NCBI RefSeq assembly: GCF_016919005.1 | Contig: NZ_JAFFQE010000005.1 | Coordinates: 298,350-362,349 of the forward strand | DNA from: Desulfopila inferna | GTDB taxonomy: Bacteria > Desulfobacterota > Desulfobulbia > Desulfobulbales > Desulfocapsaceae | Reading direction: 5' to 3' | Length of the DNA stretch: 64,000 nucleotides | Part shown: one piece after another, positions 25,948 to 34,359 of the stretch | How positions within the stretch are numbered: position 1 is the first letter of the stretch | Layout: every line of letters starts with the position of its first letter | Position numbers and translations under genes: made by a program | The notes under the pieces: generated by a model | The model's database searches: none | The model's input: only the letters and a program-made list of their open reading frames with translations | What the model was told of the DNA's origin: nothing

Positions 25948-27540
25948 ATGGAACCGCAAACACGTAAAGATCAGGATTGTCACAACGCGCTGGACAAATA
26001 TACTCTGGATCTCATTGCAGAACTAAGCGCCGGTATCAAAACTGAAAAGAAGAAACCGGCAGACGCTGAGGTGAAGAAAGAGATTTCCCAACTTTTCCAA
26101 ACAGCCTGCAAGAAAAATCTGACAAATCCAATCATTCAGCTCTTTCAACGGCTCCAGGCCCGGCGGGATTGCGGAAACAGTATTGACGACTTCGGCCTCA
26201 CCAAAAAGGATCTGTGCACTCTGGCCCTCAAACACCAGCAGATCGATGAACACATGGTATCGCTTGGTGGACGCCTCACCCAGGCCCTGCCCATAGCGAG
26301 CAGGGCCAATGCCCGGGTGGAGGACTATCTTGAACGAAAGGACAGGGAAGCTCCAAGCGGCATAGAACTCTGGGATACGATTCAGGAGAATGCTGCACGG
26401 ATCCGCCGTCAGCTGAGGATGAGTGAGGAAGACTGGTTCAGCTACAAAGGACAGATACGAAACTGCATCACTTCCGCCGACCAGCTTGCCCTGCTCATCG
26501 ACCTTCCCGAGGAAGCCATCGCCTCGGTAGCCAGGGTAACGCAGTCTTTCCGCATGCGCCTTACCCCCTATTACACCAGCCTCATCCTTCCCGGCCAGGT
26601 CAATGATCCTATCATGCTGCAGTCCGTACCTACCGGTGAGATGGTGGATAATGCCGGAATTGAAATTCCTCCGGTAGCGGCCGACCACTCCCCGGCCAGG
26701 CTCATCGATCAGTTTTATCCGAGGGTTTTGACCATCAAGGCCACCAATATGTGCGCCATGTACTGTACGCACTGCCTCCGCCTGGCCCATATCGGCAGAA
26801 AAGACAACACCTATTCCAAAGAGGCCTACGGTGAAGCTTTGGATTATATCAGAAGCAATAAGCGTATCCGCGACGTTCTGGTAACCGGAGGAGATGCTTT
26901 TGTTCTGCCCGATTCTATTCTGAAATGGCTTCTCGGTGAACTTGATTCCATTGAGCATGTCCAGGTAAAAAGACTTGGTACCCGAATTCCGATTACGGCT
27001 CCGATGCGGGTCGATGACCAACTTCTCGATATTCTCGAAGAATCCAATGACAAAAAGCCCATCAGGGTCGTTACCCAGATCAATACCGCCCAGGAGATCA
27101 CCCCGCTATCCCGTGATGCCTTCAGAAAAATTTCGAAGCGGGTGTTTACCGTACTCAATCAGGCCGTTCTTCTCAAAGGCATCAACGATACCCGGGTAAA
27201 GATGTGGAAACTATGCGAAACCATCCATGAATCCTACGTGCGGCCCTACTATATTTTTAACTGCAGTTATAGAAATCCGCAGTTCAAGCATTTCCGGGTG
27301 CCTCTGGAGGTAGGAAGGGATATTGTCGAATCGATGTACGGCAATATTTCCGGCGATGCCATTCCCCGCTTCATCGCCACTGCAGGCGGCAAAATTCCCC
27401 TGCACCGCTCCAATGTGGTTTCCACCGATGGTGAATACATTCTCAGGAAACCCTGGAATGACCAGGAGGTCGCTTATCCTGATGCGGAACCTGAACTCTA
27501 CGCCGCGGAGGACTTTGCCTTCGGCAAATATCACCGCTAG
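25948..27540 (+). CDS. KamA-family radical SAM aminomutase, substrate unknown
   Basis: The 530-residue protein belongs to the lysine 2,3-aminomutase family. The 4Fe-4S/SAM cysteines are Cys269, Cys273 and Cys276 (CAMYCTHC), VTGGDAFVLPDS is the GGD motif, and Lys482 in TAGGKIPL fits the PLP lysine. A 120-residue helical N-terminal extension is present. The two aspartates that hold the substrate ammonium in clostridial lysine aminomutase (in QCD and VDAPGG) are replaced here by Ser (FNCSY) and Thr (FIATAGG), so lysine is unlikely to be the substrate. The gene sits between an ATP-grasp ligase and an M20 peptidase with gaps of 9 and 3 bases. It is not EpmB by length and context. Confidence 0.85.
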   Translation: MEPQTRKDQDCHNALDKYTLDLIAELSAGIKTEKKKPADAEVKKEISQLFQTACKKNLTNPIIQLFQRLQARRDCGNSIDDFGLTKKDLCTLALKHQQIDEHMVSLGGRLTQALPIASRANARVEDYLERKDREAPSGIELWDTIQENAARIRRQLRMSEEDWFSYKGQIRNCITSADQLALLIDLPEEAIASVARVTQSFRMRLTPYYTSLILPGQVNDPIMLQSVPTGEMVDNAGIEIPPVAADHSPARLIDQFYPRVLTIKATNMCAMYCTHCLRLAHIGRKDNTYSKEAYGEALDYIRSNKRIRDVLVTGGDAFVLPDSILKWLLGELDSIEHVQVKRLGTRIPITAPMRVDDQLLDILEESNDKKPIRVVTQINTAQEITPLSRDAFRKISKRVFTVLNQAVLLKGINDTRVKMWKLCETIHESYVRPYYIFNCSYRNPQFKHFRVPLEVGRDIVESMYGNISGDAIPRFIATAGGKIPLHRSNVVSTDGEYILRKPWNDQEVAYPDAEPELYAAEDFAFGKYHR

Positions 27541-27543
27541 ATC

Positions 27544-28728
27544 ATGGATCAAGACCTTCTTCTCTATCTGCAGGCAAGCGAGCGGGAGCAGTTCCAACTC
27601 CTGCAGCGGCTTATTCTGCAGACCAGCTCCAGCGCAGACAAGGCAGGGGTTGACCGGGTGGGCGCGATCCTCGGTGAAGCACTGGCGGACTGCGACCTGG
27701 AACTCACCATCGACAATGTCGAAAGCTATGGAAACAACCTGGTCTTCCAGTCGGCGGCCTGCCGTTCGCACCAGCCTCATATTCTGCTGGTGGGCCACAT
27801 GGATACGGTCTTTCCAGCGGACAACAACTTCACCTCCTATAGGGAAGATGATTTAAAGGCCTACGGTCCCGGGGTCTGCGACATGAAGGGAGGGCTGGTC
27901 ACAGCCGTTTATCTGCTCAAGGCCCTGCAGAGCAGGGAGCTGCTGCGCCGCATCCCTATCGTATTGATCTGCAACTCCGACGAGGAGATCGGCTCCCCGA
28001 ACTCAGCAGACCTGATCAAAAGCTTTGCCGAAAAAAGTTGCTGCGCCCTTGTCTTTGAGTGCGGCGGCACCGCTGGTGAAATTGTCACCGGCCGTAAGGG
28101 AAAATGCGGTTATCGTCTCGAGGTGCACGGCAAAGCAGGCCATGCCGGATTCTTCAATAGATCAGGAAAGGCCAGTGCGATACTGGAGCTTGCTCATAAG
28201 ACCATTCTGTTGGAGCAGCTTAACGATGCCCAAAAAGAGATGGTGCTCAACGTCGGCAGAATAGAAGCCGGGATAGCACCTAATGTTGTCGCAGAATTCG
28301 GGTGTGCTGCCATCGATACCCGTTTTCTCACCAACGAAGACGGCATCTTCCTCAAAAACAGCATTGAACAGATCGCCGCCAAAAGTACAATAGCGGGGAC
28401 AACAAGCTCTGTCACCAGGACGAACAGCAGGGTTCCAATGGACGAATCGCAGGGCAATCTGGCCCTCTATGATATTTTTCGCAGACAGGCAGCTCTTCTT
28501 GACATACCCCTTAAAAGAGAGATACGAAGCGGAGTCTCCGACGCCAATACCGCGGCTGAATGCGGAATACCTGTTATTGACGGGCTGGGCCCGATCGGGG
28601 AGCTTGATCACAGTGAGGATGAATATATAGTGAAAGGCTCACTGGTACCGCGCTGCAAACTGGCAACCCTTGCAGTTCTGGAAATCTGGGAGAGGCAGCA
28701 GCAAGGAGGATTGGAAATACAGCCATGA
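27544..28728 (+). CDS. M20-family metallopeptidase (CPG2/ArgE/DapE-like)
   Basis: The 394-residue enzyme has the di-zinc site of the M20 family: His85 and Asp87 in GHMDTV, bridging Asp113 in GPGVCDMKGG, catalytic Glu147 and ligand Glu148 in SDEEIG, Glu172 in FECGG and a late histidine in ELDHSEDEY. A dimerisation lid (residues 185-300) follows the GRKGKCGYRLEVHGKAGHAG segment. No signal peptide, so it acts in the cytoplasm, probably as an amidase or dipeptidase. It follows the aminomutase gene by three bases and closes the operon. Confidence 0.88.
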   Translation: MDQDLLLYLQASEREQFQLLQRLILQTSSSADKAGVDRVGAILGEALADCDLELTIDNVESYGNNLVFQSAACRSHQPHILLVGHMDTVFPADNNFTSYREDDLKAYGPGVCDMKGGLVTAVYLLKALQSRELLRRIPIVLICNSDEEIGSPNSADLIKSFAEKSCCALVFECGGTAGEIVTGRKGKCGYRLEVHGKAGHAGFFNRSGKASAILELAHKTILLEQLNDAQKEMVLNVGRIEAGIAPNVVAEFGCAAIDTRFLTNEDGIFLKNSIEQIAAKSTIAGTTSSVTRTNSRVPMDESQGNLALYDIFRRQAALLDIPLKREIRSGVSDANTAAECGIPVIDGLGPIGELDHSEDEYIVKGSLVPRCKLATLAVLEIWERQQQGGLEIQP

Positions 28729-28755
28729 TTACGCCGCCATAGCCTTAAAAACCAA

Positions 28756-28785
28756 AAAGCCCGAAGCATCAATGCTTCGGACTTT
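28756..28785 (-). terminator. terminator shared by the M20 and HPF genes
   Basis: CCGAAGCAT (28761-28769) and ATGCTTCGG (28772-28780) form a perfect 9-bp stem, extended by AAAG/CTTT after one mismatch. On the minus strand it is followed by TTTTTGGTTTTT; on the plus strand the T-run is short, so termination is probably bidirectional but stronger leftwards. Confidence 0.75.
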
Positions 28786-28846
28786 GTCGATCACCAGGCG
28801 TGTATCAGCTTTTCTAACGCCTCATATATTACCTTGGCCGGATATA

Positions 28847-29380
28847 TCACTTAGCCAGACGCACCCACGAGGCCTGAGGCCCCTTATCTCCTATGGTTTC
28901 GCCGTATATCACTCCGTCTCCTTCGCTTAATTCGTCCATGTTGGCATCCTTCAAGGCATTTTCATGAAAATAAATATCCCGCTCGTCATATGTGGATATG
29001 AATCCATAGGATTCATGAGGAGAGAGTTTGCGGATAGTTCCGAAACTGTCGCCATCCACGAGCGTTTCAGGGGCCTTTTTCACCTTCCGCATCTTCCTTA
29101 AGTTTTCTTTCAACTGCAGAGATAGTACATCAAATGCCTCCACAAGCAGAGGTCGAACTGCGCCTCCCTTTCTTGCTACTACAACAGTATCATTTGGTAC
29201 TGATGCAACCAGTTTGATCTCAAACCCTCCTTCCTTATGATGAGTAGTAGCTTCAATAACTACTCGAAGATGAAGCAGATAGGCGGCGTAATTTCGAATC
29301 AGTTTTTCTTTCTCCTCTTCGATTTTTGTCTGCCATCCTTTCCGCAACTCAATGTTTCGGGTTTCGATCTTTAGTTCCAT
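28847..29380 (-). CDS. Ribosome hibernation factor / cold-shock domain fusion
   Basis: The 177-residue protein joins an HPF/RaiA (sigma54 modulation) domain at residues 1-105 (LKIETRNIELRKGWQTKIEE, VRPLLVEAFDVLSLQLKENLRK) to a cold-shock domain at about 110-177 (GTIRKLSPHESYGFISTY, RDIYFHENAL). The first should bind the 30S decoding site and the second single-stranded RNA. The start at 29380 is preceded by GGAGG at the right distance; a longer frame begins upstream but lacks one. Two hairpins lie in the leader. Confidence 0.88.
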   Translation of the reverse strand: MELKIETRNIELRKGWQTKIEEEKEKLIRNYAAYLLHLRVVIEATTHHKEGGFEIKLVASVPNDTVVVARKGGAVRPLLVEAFDVLSLQLKENLRKMRKVKKAPETLVDGDSFGTIRKLSPHESYGFISTYDERDIYFHENALKDANMDELSEGDGVIYGETIGDKGPQASWVRLAK

Positions 29381-29404
29381 AGAGTTCCTCCAAAGATTAC
29401 ATAA

Positions 29405-29450
29405 AACGATGCCGAAAAACATCGTTGCCTCTATGCGTCACTGGACGCAT
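29405..29450 (-). promoter_or_regulatory. paired hairpins in the HPF-CSD leader
   Basis: AACGATG/CATCGTT (29405-29426, 8-base loop) and ATGCGTC/GACGCAT (29433-29450, 4-base loop) are two perfect 7-bp stems starting 25 bases upstream of the HPF-CSD start codon. They could be a cold- or stress-responsive leader. Confidence 0.5.
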
Positions 29451-29679
29451 TCCCCAAGTGAAATTTCAGTAAAGAAAGAGAAAACGCTCATTTTATCTCT
29501 AAAATTTCACCCTTAATAGTATTATATTTCATAGAGCCCTGTTGGCAAGGATGTCGAGCCCTTTTTCCGGCTGCAGCACTTTTAAGATTTGCCCGATGAA
29601 AGTAGATTTTGCATGTTCGCTAATCTTAGTGTAAGCTACGGCTTTATTCATTGAACAAACAAAGAGAAAGGTGGGTTTT

Positions 29680-30642
29680 ATGGCGGAGAAGACCGGAGTT
29701 ATCCTCCTCAATATGGGGGGTCCGGAAAAACCGGAAGATGTTGCCCCATTTTTGTATAATCTTTTCTCTGACAGAGACATCATACGGTTAGGCCCAAGGA
29801 TCCTGCAGAAACCAATCGCCTGGTATATTGCCCGGAAACGCGCACCCAAAAGCCAGAAAGCATATGCCAAAATCGGTGGGGGGTCACCTCTGATCCGGAT
29901 CACCAACGAACAGGCGGAGTCGCTGCAAAGAGCGCTTGCCGACAGTGGTGAGTATACCGTAGTCACTGCAATGAGATATTGGCAGCCCACCGCCACTCAG
30001 GCACTGCGGAATCTGGCTGAGCAACATATATCCAGAGTCATTGCCCTTCCCCTCTATCCCCACTACTCACGCGCCACATCCGGCTCATCGCTGGCCGACC
30101 TCAAGCGATCGGCCGCCATTTCGGCAGAGACCTTCGACATCAGTGAAATACACGGCTGGCCCGACAATCCGCTCTATATCAGGTGCCTTGCAGAAAATAT
30201 CAAAAAGGGTCTTGACGCTTTTTTCTCAAATGATGTTGAAGTTCTTTATAGTGCACACAGCCTGCCCACCTCCTTTATAGATGAAGGGGATCCCTATTTG
30301 GAGCAATTGAAAATCACTATCGCCAAAATAGAGGAAGCTACCGGAATTACAGGAAGATTATGTTTCCAGAGCAGAAGCGGACCGGTGGAGTGGCTCTCGC
30401 CTTCCACTCCGGAAATGATTGAACAGCTGGCCAAAGAAGGGTGCAAAAATATTCTTATGGTACCGATCAGCTTCGTCTCCGATCATATCGAGACTCTCTA
30501 TGAGATAAACATGCTTTATCGTGATATGGCTCAGGAGCAGGGAATAGATTGCCGCCCCAGTGAATCGCTCAACACCCACCCTCTCTTTATCGAATCACTA
30601 AAGCAACTTGTGCTGTCACATCGTTTTTCCGCCGGGAGATAG
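29680..30642 (+). CDS. hemH: Ferrochelatase
   Basis: The 320-residue enzyme inserts iron into a porphyrin in the last step of the classical haem pathway. Family marks are VILLNMGGPEKPEDVAPFLYNLF, MRYWQPTATQAL, LPLYPHYSRATSGSSL, the catalytic histidine in LYSAHSLP and SFVSDHIETLYEI. The ATG at 29680 is chosen because AAAGG lies eight bases upstream; a GTG three codons earlier is possible. It is monocistronic, divergent from the HPF gene and convergent with rodA. Confidence 0.95.
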   Translation: MAEKTGVILLNMGGPEKPEDVAPFLYNLFSDRDIIRLGPRILQKPIAWYIARKRAPKSQKAYAKIGGGSPLIRITNEQAESLQRALADSGEYTVVTAMRYWQPTATQALRNLAEQHISRVIALPLYPHYSRATSGSSLADLKRSAAISAETFDISEIHGWPDNPLYIRCLAENIKKGLDAFFSNDVEVLYSAHSLPTSFIDEGDPYLEQLKITIAKIEEATGITGRLCFQSRSGPVEWLSPSTPEMIEQLAKEGCKNILMVPISFVSDHIETLYEINMLYRDMAQEQGIDCRPSESLNTHPLFIESLKQLVLSHRFSAGR

Positions 30643-30705
30643 AACCTCGCTCTTTCGACTGAAAAGCAGCGGATATGTCCACTCTCCTTGAAACCGCAGA
30701 GCAGA

Positions 30706-31839
30706 TCAGGCATCCTCCTGGTGGTTGCCTCTGCCCGGCTGGAATCTTCGCATGCGCACGTTCATGAGAATGCCTAAGGCCATAAGGGTAGTCAGCAGAG
30801 AGGAACCTCCATATGAGACAAGAGGCAGGGGAATACCGACAACCGGAAGAAGCCCCAGTATCATCAGGATGTTGATCAGGGCCTGCCAGAAAATCAGCAT
30901 CACCACACCATAGGCAAGCAGCATACCAAACCTGTCCTTGGCATACATTGCCACCCGCAGCCCCCAGAGCAGCAGTAGAAAATAGACGCCAAGGAAAAAC
31001 AGGCTGCCAAAGAATCCCCATTCCTCGCACCACACTGAAAAGGCAAAGTCGGTGTGCCTCTCGGGCAGGAAATGGAGATGCCCCTGAGTTCCTTCAAGAT
31101 ATCCCTTGCCGAATTTGCCGCCGCTGCCCACCGCTATTTTAGACTGCATCACCTGATAACCGTGTCCCATGGGGTCGTTTTCAGGATTAAGAAAAGTCTG
31201 CACCCGCTGTTTCTGGTAGGGTTTCAAAAGTTTCTGCCAGGCAAAAAGCACCGCGAAAAGACCGCTGCCGCCAAGTATAAGATATGTTGACCTCCGCAGT
31301 TTGACAAAAACAGTCATTGAAACGAAGATTATACCGAGCATCAAGGCCGTGCCGAGATCCGGCTGCATTAGAATCAGCAGGAAGGGGATGGCTGTCAAAA
31401 CTATTGGTGTTATCAATTGCTTAATCGAGTATCCATCCAGCACTTCTTTTCTGGAATAGTAACTGGCGAGAGTGACTACCAGCATCAGTTTGGCGGGCTC
31501 GGAGGGCTGCAGGCGAAAAAATCCCAAATCAATCCAGCGCTGCGCTCCTCCTGCACTCTCCCCCATGAAATATGCAGCAACCAGTAGAACGATAATGAAT
31601 AGATAAAAAGGATAATTCCAGATGTGAAGCTCGTTATAATCGAAGCTGAGAATAAACAGCACCGCGGTAAATCCCATCAGGAACAGATAGCTTTGCTTGA
31701 GATATGGAGGACTTCCCCATCCCTTTGGAGGATATGAGGCACTATAGAGATTAAAGAGCGCCATCCCACAGAGCAGCATCAGAAACAGGAAAAAGGCCCA
31801 GTCAAAATGCAAGAATAACCTTCTGTCAATTCGTAACAT
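30706..31839 (-). CDS. rodA: Peptidoglycan glycosyltransferase RodA
   Basis: The 377-residue SEDS-family integral membrane protein polymerises lipid II during elongation, with PBP2 as its transpeptidase partner. About ten hydrophobic helices are visible, with RWIDLGFFRLQPSEPAKL, MQPDLGTAL, LPERHTDFAFSVWCEEWG and LPLVSYGGSSLLT as SEDS signatures. It is last in the mreBCD-mrdA-rodA cluster. Its ATG lies inside the end of a small reading frame (31826-31930) and has only a weak ribosome site of its own, which suggests coupled translation. Confidence 0.96.
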   Translation of the reverse strand: MLRIDRRLFLHFDWAFFLFLMLLCGMALFNLYSASYPPKGWGSPPYLKQSYLFLMGFTAVLFILSFDYNELHIWNYPFYLFIIVLLVAAYFMGESAGGAQRWIDLGFFRLQPSEPAKLMLVVTLASYYSRKEVLDGYSIKQLITPIVLTAIPFLLILMQPDLGTALMLGIIFVSMTVFVKLRRSTYLILGGSGLFAVLFAWQKLLKPYQKQRVQTFLNPENDPMGHGYQVMQSKIAVGSGGKFGKGYLEGTQGHLHFLPERHTDFAFSVWCEEWGFFGSLFFLGVYFLLLLWGLRVAMYAKDRFGMLLAYGVVMLIFWQALINILMILGLLPVVGIPLPLVSYGGSSLLTTLMALGILMNVRMRRFQPGRGNHQEDA

Positions 31840-31930
31840 ATCGTACCATCAACGATTTCACGGAATAAGCGCCGGCCGCTGAAATGGAACCGGATATGCT
31901 GACATCGAACAACTTGGCAGCTTTCATCAT
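31826..31930 (-). CDS. possible 34-residue frame linking mrdA and rodA
   Basis: An ATG overlapping the mrdA stop (ATGA, with GGAG nine bases upstream) opens a 34-codon frame that ends 14 bases inside rodA. The product (MMKAAKLFDVSIS...) has no recognised motif. The exact fit to the 87-base gap and the overlaps at both ends suggest either a small protein or a coupling frame that delivers ribosomes to rodA. Confidence 0.3.
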   Translation of the reverse strand: MMKAAKLFDVSISGSISAAGAYSVKSLMVRYVTN

Positions 31931-33819
31931 TTTTCTTTCTCCTGCCCCTCTCGGGTGAGTCGATCCTCAAAGTAGGTCTTTAATACCGCCCTGGCTATGG
32001 GCGCAGCCCCCGAGCTTCCATGCAGGCCGTGCTCAACCAGTACCGTTACGGCAATCTCGGGATTTTCAGCAGGGGCAAAACAGGTGAACCAGGCATGATC
32101 CCGGAACTTATATGGGATATCTTCTTCTTTCATATTCTTGTAGACGGCAATTTTAACGACCTGAGCCGTACCTGTTTTACCACCGATTGTTAATCCCTCG
32201 ACCCGGGCTATACGTGCCGTTCCCCGCTTTCCATGGACGACCTCAACCATTCCTTCCCTTATCAGGGCAAGTGATTCTTCAAGTCCCGTCAACTCATAGA
32301 TGAGTTCCGGTTTTATCTCTTCAACGATATTACCATCAGGGCCGATAATTTTTTCGACCATCTGCGGACGATAGTTTTTACCGCCGTTGGCAATCATGGA
32401 GGTCATCACCGCCATCTGCAGCGGCGTAACCAGGTTGAATCCCTGTCCGATGGCAATCGAGAGAGTTTCGCCCTCGTGCCATTTTTCATTGTAGCGTTGT
32501 CTTTTCCACTTTCTGGTGGGGATGAGTCCGTCCTGTTCATTTTCGATCTCCATTCCGGTTTTTTGGCCGAGTCCGAATTTCTTGGCATATTCGGCAAGAA
32601 TATCAACACCGACCTGTTGACCGACCTGATAGAAGTAGACGTCACAGGATTCGGCTATGGCGCGTTTTAAGTCAACTGCACCATGTCCGCTATGTTTCCA
32701 GCATCTATAGATCCTTCTGCCTAATCTATAATAGCCAGGGCAGTAGAAGGCTGTTTCGGGAGTGATGATCCCATTGTCGAGCCCAGCCAGTGCCGTTATC
32801 ATCTTATAGGTGGAGCCGGGGGGATAGAGGCCCTGCACGGTTTTATTGAGAAGCGGTGTCTTGATGTTGTTGAGGTAGGCATTCCAATTTTGCTGAGATA
32901 TTCCGCCAATGAATTCCTGCAGCCGAACAGGTGGAGTGGAGGCAAAAGTGAGAACCCTTCCGCTGTTCACCTCCAGCACCACCACGGCTCCCGACTTTTC
33001 TTCACCGTTCATCATTTCCTCAGCCATCTGCTGCATCTTCGCATCGATCGTAAGATGTATTTCGCTGCCGGGCAGGGGGTCTTCGCGCTTGAGCAACTGC
33101 TGCTCAAATCCTCTGGCGTTCACTTCGGAATAACTCATTCCCTTTTCTCCGCGAAGAACCTCATCACGTAGTTTTTCAAGTCCCATCTTGCCGACCTGAT
33201 CTCCACCGTCATACTCTCCCCCGCTTTGTTTCTTGAGTTCCTCCTTGCTAATTGAACCAAGATAGCCGATGACATGCGCGGCAAGATCGCCGAAATGATA
33301 TACCCTGCGGGGCGTCACTTCGATGCGAATACCTGAAAATTCGTGGTTATGATTTTCCAGGTAAGCCAGCGTCTGCCAGTCAATATCCTCTTGCAGACGA
33401 ATGGGAATATGCAGAGGGATATTGGATGCCTCGCGTATTCGCTCCCACAGCTGGGATACATCAACATCAAGAACACCTGCCAGCTTTTTTAACAGATGTT
33501 CATCATTTTTTGAATCTTCCCGTATGAGAAGAACGTTGAACGACGGCCTGTTTGTTACCAGAGGAATACCGTTCCTATCAAGGATATGTCCCCGTGGCGC
33601 AGCAAGAGTGCTAATGCGAACCCTATTATTATATGCCTTGTTAATATACTCATCGCTGTTGGATATCTGCAGGAACCACAATCTGCAGAATATCAGCACG
33701 GCAAAACCGATTATAAGAGCCGCGGCCAATATAATCCTGGGGCGGAGCATATCGAGAGCACTGTCGTCATGCTCATTTATTTCTTCCAGCTCGGTAAAAA
33801 AGGACCTTTTATCTTTCAT
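31927..33819 (-). CDS. mrdA: Penicillin-binding protein 2 (transpeptidase)
   Basis: The 630-residue class B PBP cross-links peptidoglycan in the elongasome. One N-terminal membrane anchor (residues 28-48) is followed by the pedestal domain (APRGHILDRNG) and the transpeptidase domain with the active serine in PPGSTYK near residue 335, SCD as the SxN-type motif and KTG in GGKTGTAQ near 545. It lies six bases after mreD in the rod-shape operon. Confidence 0.97.
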   Translation of the reverse strand: MKDKRSFFTELEEINEHDDSALDMLRPRIILAAALIIGFAVLIFCRLWFLQISNSDEYINKAYNNRVRISTLAAPRGHILDRNGIPLVTNRPSFNVLLIREDSKNDEHLLKKLAGVLDVDVSQLWERIREASNIPLHIPIRLQEDIDWQTLAYLENHNHEFSGIRIEVTPRRVYHFGDLAAHVIGYLGSISKEELKKQSGGEYDGGDQVGKMGLEKLRDEVLRGEKGMSYSEVNARGFEQQLLKREDPLPGSEIHLTIDAKMQQMAEEMMNGEEKSGAVVVLEVNSGRVLTFASTPPVRLQEFIGGISQQNWNAYLNNIKTPLLNKTVQGLYPPGSTYKMITALAGLDNGIITPETAFYCPGYYRLGRRIYRCWKHSGHGAVDLKRAIAESCDVYFYQVGQQVGVDILAEYAKKFGLGQKTGMEIENEQDGLIPTRKWKRQRYNEKWHEGETLSIAIGQGFNLVTPLQMAVMTSMIANGGKNYRPQMVEKIIGPDGNIVEEIKPELIYELTGLEESLALIREGMVEVVHGKRGTARIARVEGLTIGGKTGTAQVVKIAVYKNMKEEDIPYKFRDHAWFTCFAPAENPEIAVTVLVEHGLHGSSGAAPIARAVLKTYFEDRLTREGQEKEK

Positions 33820-33825
33820 GTGGAT

Positions 33826-34359
33826 TTAACGAAATTGATTGCCGCTGCGTTTACTGATTACTCGATGAATGATGCCGTTTTTATTCAGTATTTCATATAA
33901 GGAATTGAGAAGGACAAATAGGGGTATGGTGGCCAGCAGCAAAATAAAGGTATCCTGGATGATCCTGTTCCAGGACCACTCAGGCAAGGTCTCCGGCATC
34001 ATCAGGGAATAGAAAAAATAGAACCCCATCTGCACTATAAAATAACTGATTCCCACAAGTGGAACCTGATACGCACCCTCCCGCAAGGGGCTGTTTTCGG
34101 TGAGCAGTTTCAGGAAGGAAAATACCAGAATGCTCTGCAGCGGATAGATGCCCGGATGGATGCCGGAGACAACATCGAGCATCCATCCAAGGATAAAGAC
34201 AAAAACCATTCCCGAAATCCAGCCGAATCTGTATGCTGCAAAGGTAATGAGAATATAGAGAAAATCCGGTCGCCCCAGCCAGTCCGGAAAAAGTTGCAGG
34301 AAGGTGGTCTGAGCGACAATGACGAAAACTCCCAGCATTAAGAAAACAAAAAACAACAT
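33826..34359 (-). CDS. mreD: Rod-shape-determining protein MreD
   Basis: The 177-residue membrane protein has five or six hydrophobic segments and the PDFLYILITFAAYRFGWISGM region typical of MreD; it links MreC to the cell-wall synthases. Its start overlaps the mreC stop (TGATG). Sequence conservation in this family is low, so the call rests partly on position between mreC and mrdA. Confidence 0.92.
   Translation of the reverse strand: MLFFVFLMLGVFVIVAQTTFLQLFPDWLGRPDFLYILITFAAYRFGWISGMVFVFILGWMLDVVSGIHPGIYPLQSILVFSFLKLLTENSPLREGAYQVPLVGISYFIVQMGFYFFYSLMMPETLPEWSWNRIIQDTFILLLATIPLFVLLNSLYEILNKNGIIHRVISKRSGNQFR

Noticed and set aside
29490..29520. Possible FMN riboswitch (AGGGTGAAAT on the minus strand)
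   Set aside because: Only the short GGGTGAAAT core is present; the other conserved RFN segments are missing and the gene downstream is not a flavin gene.
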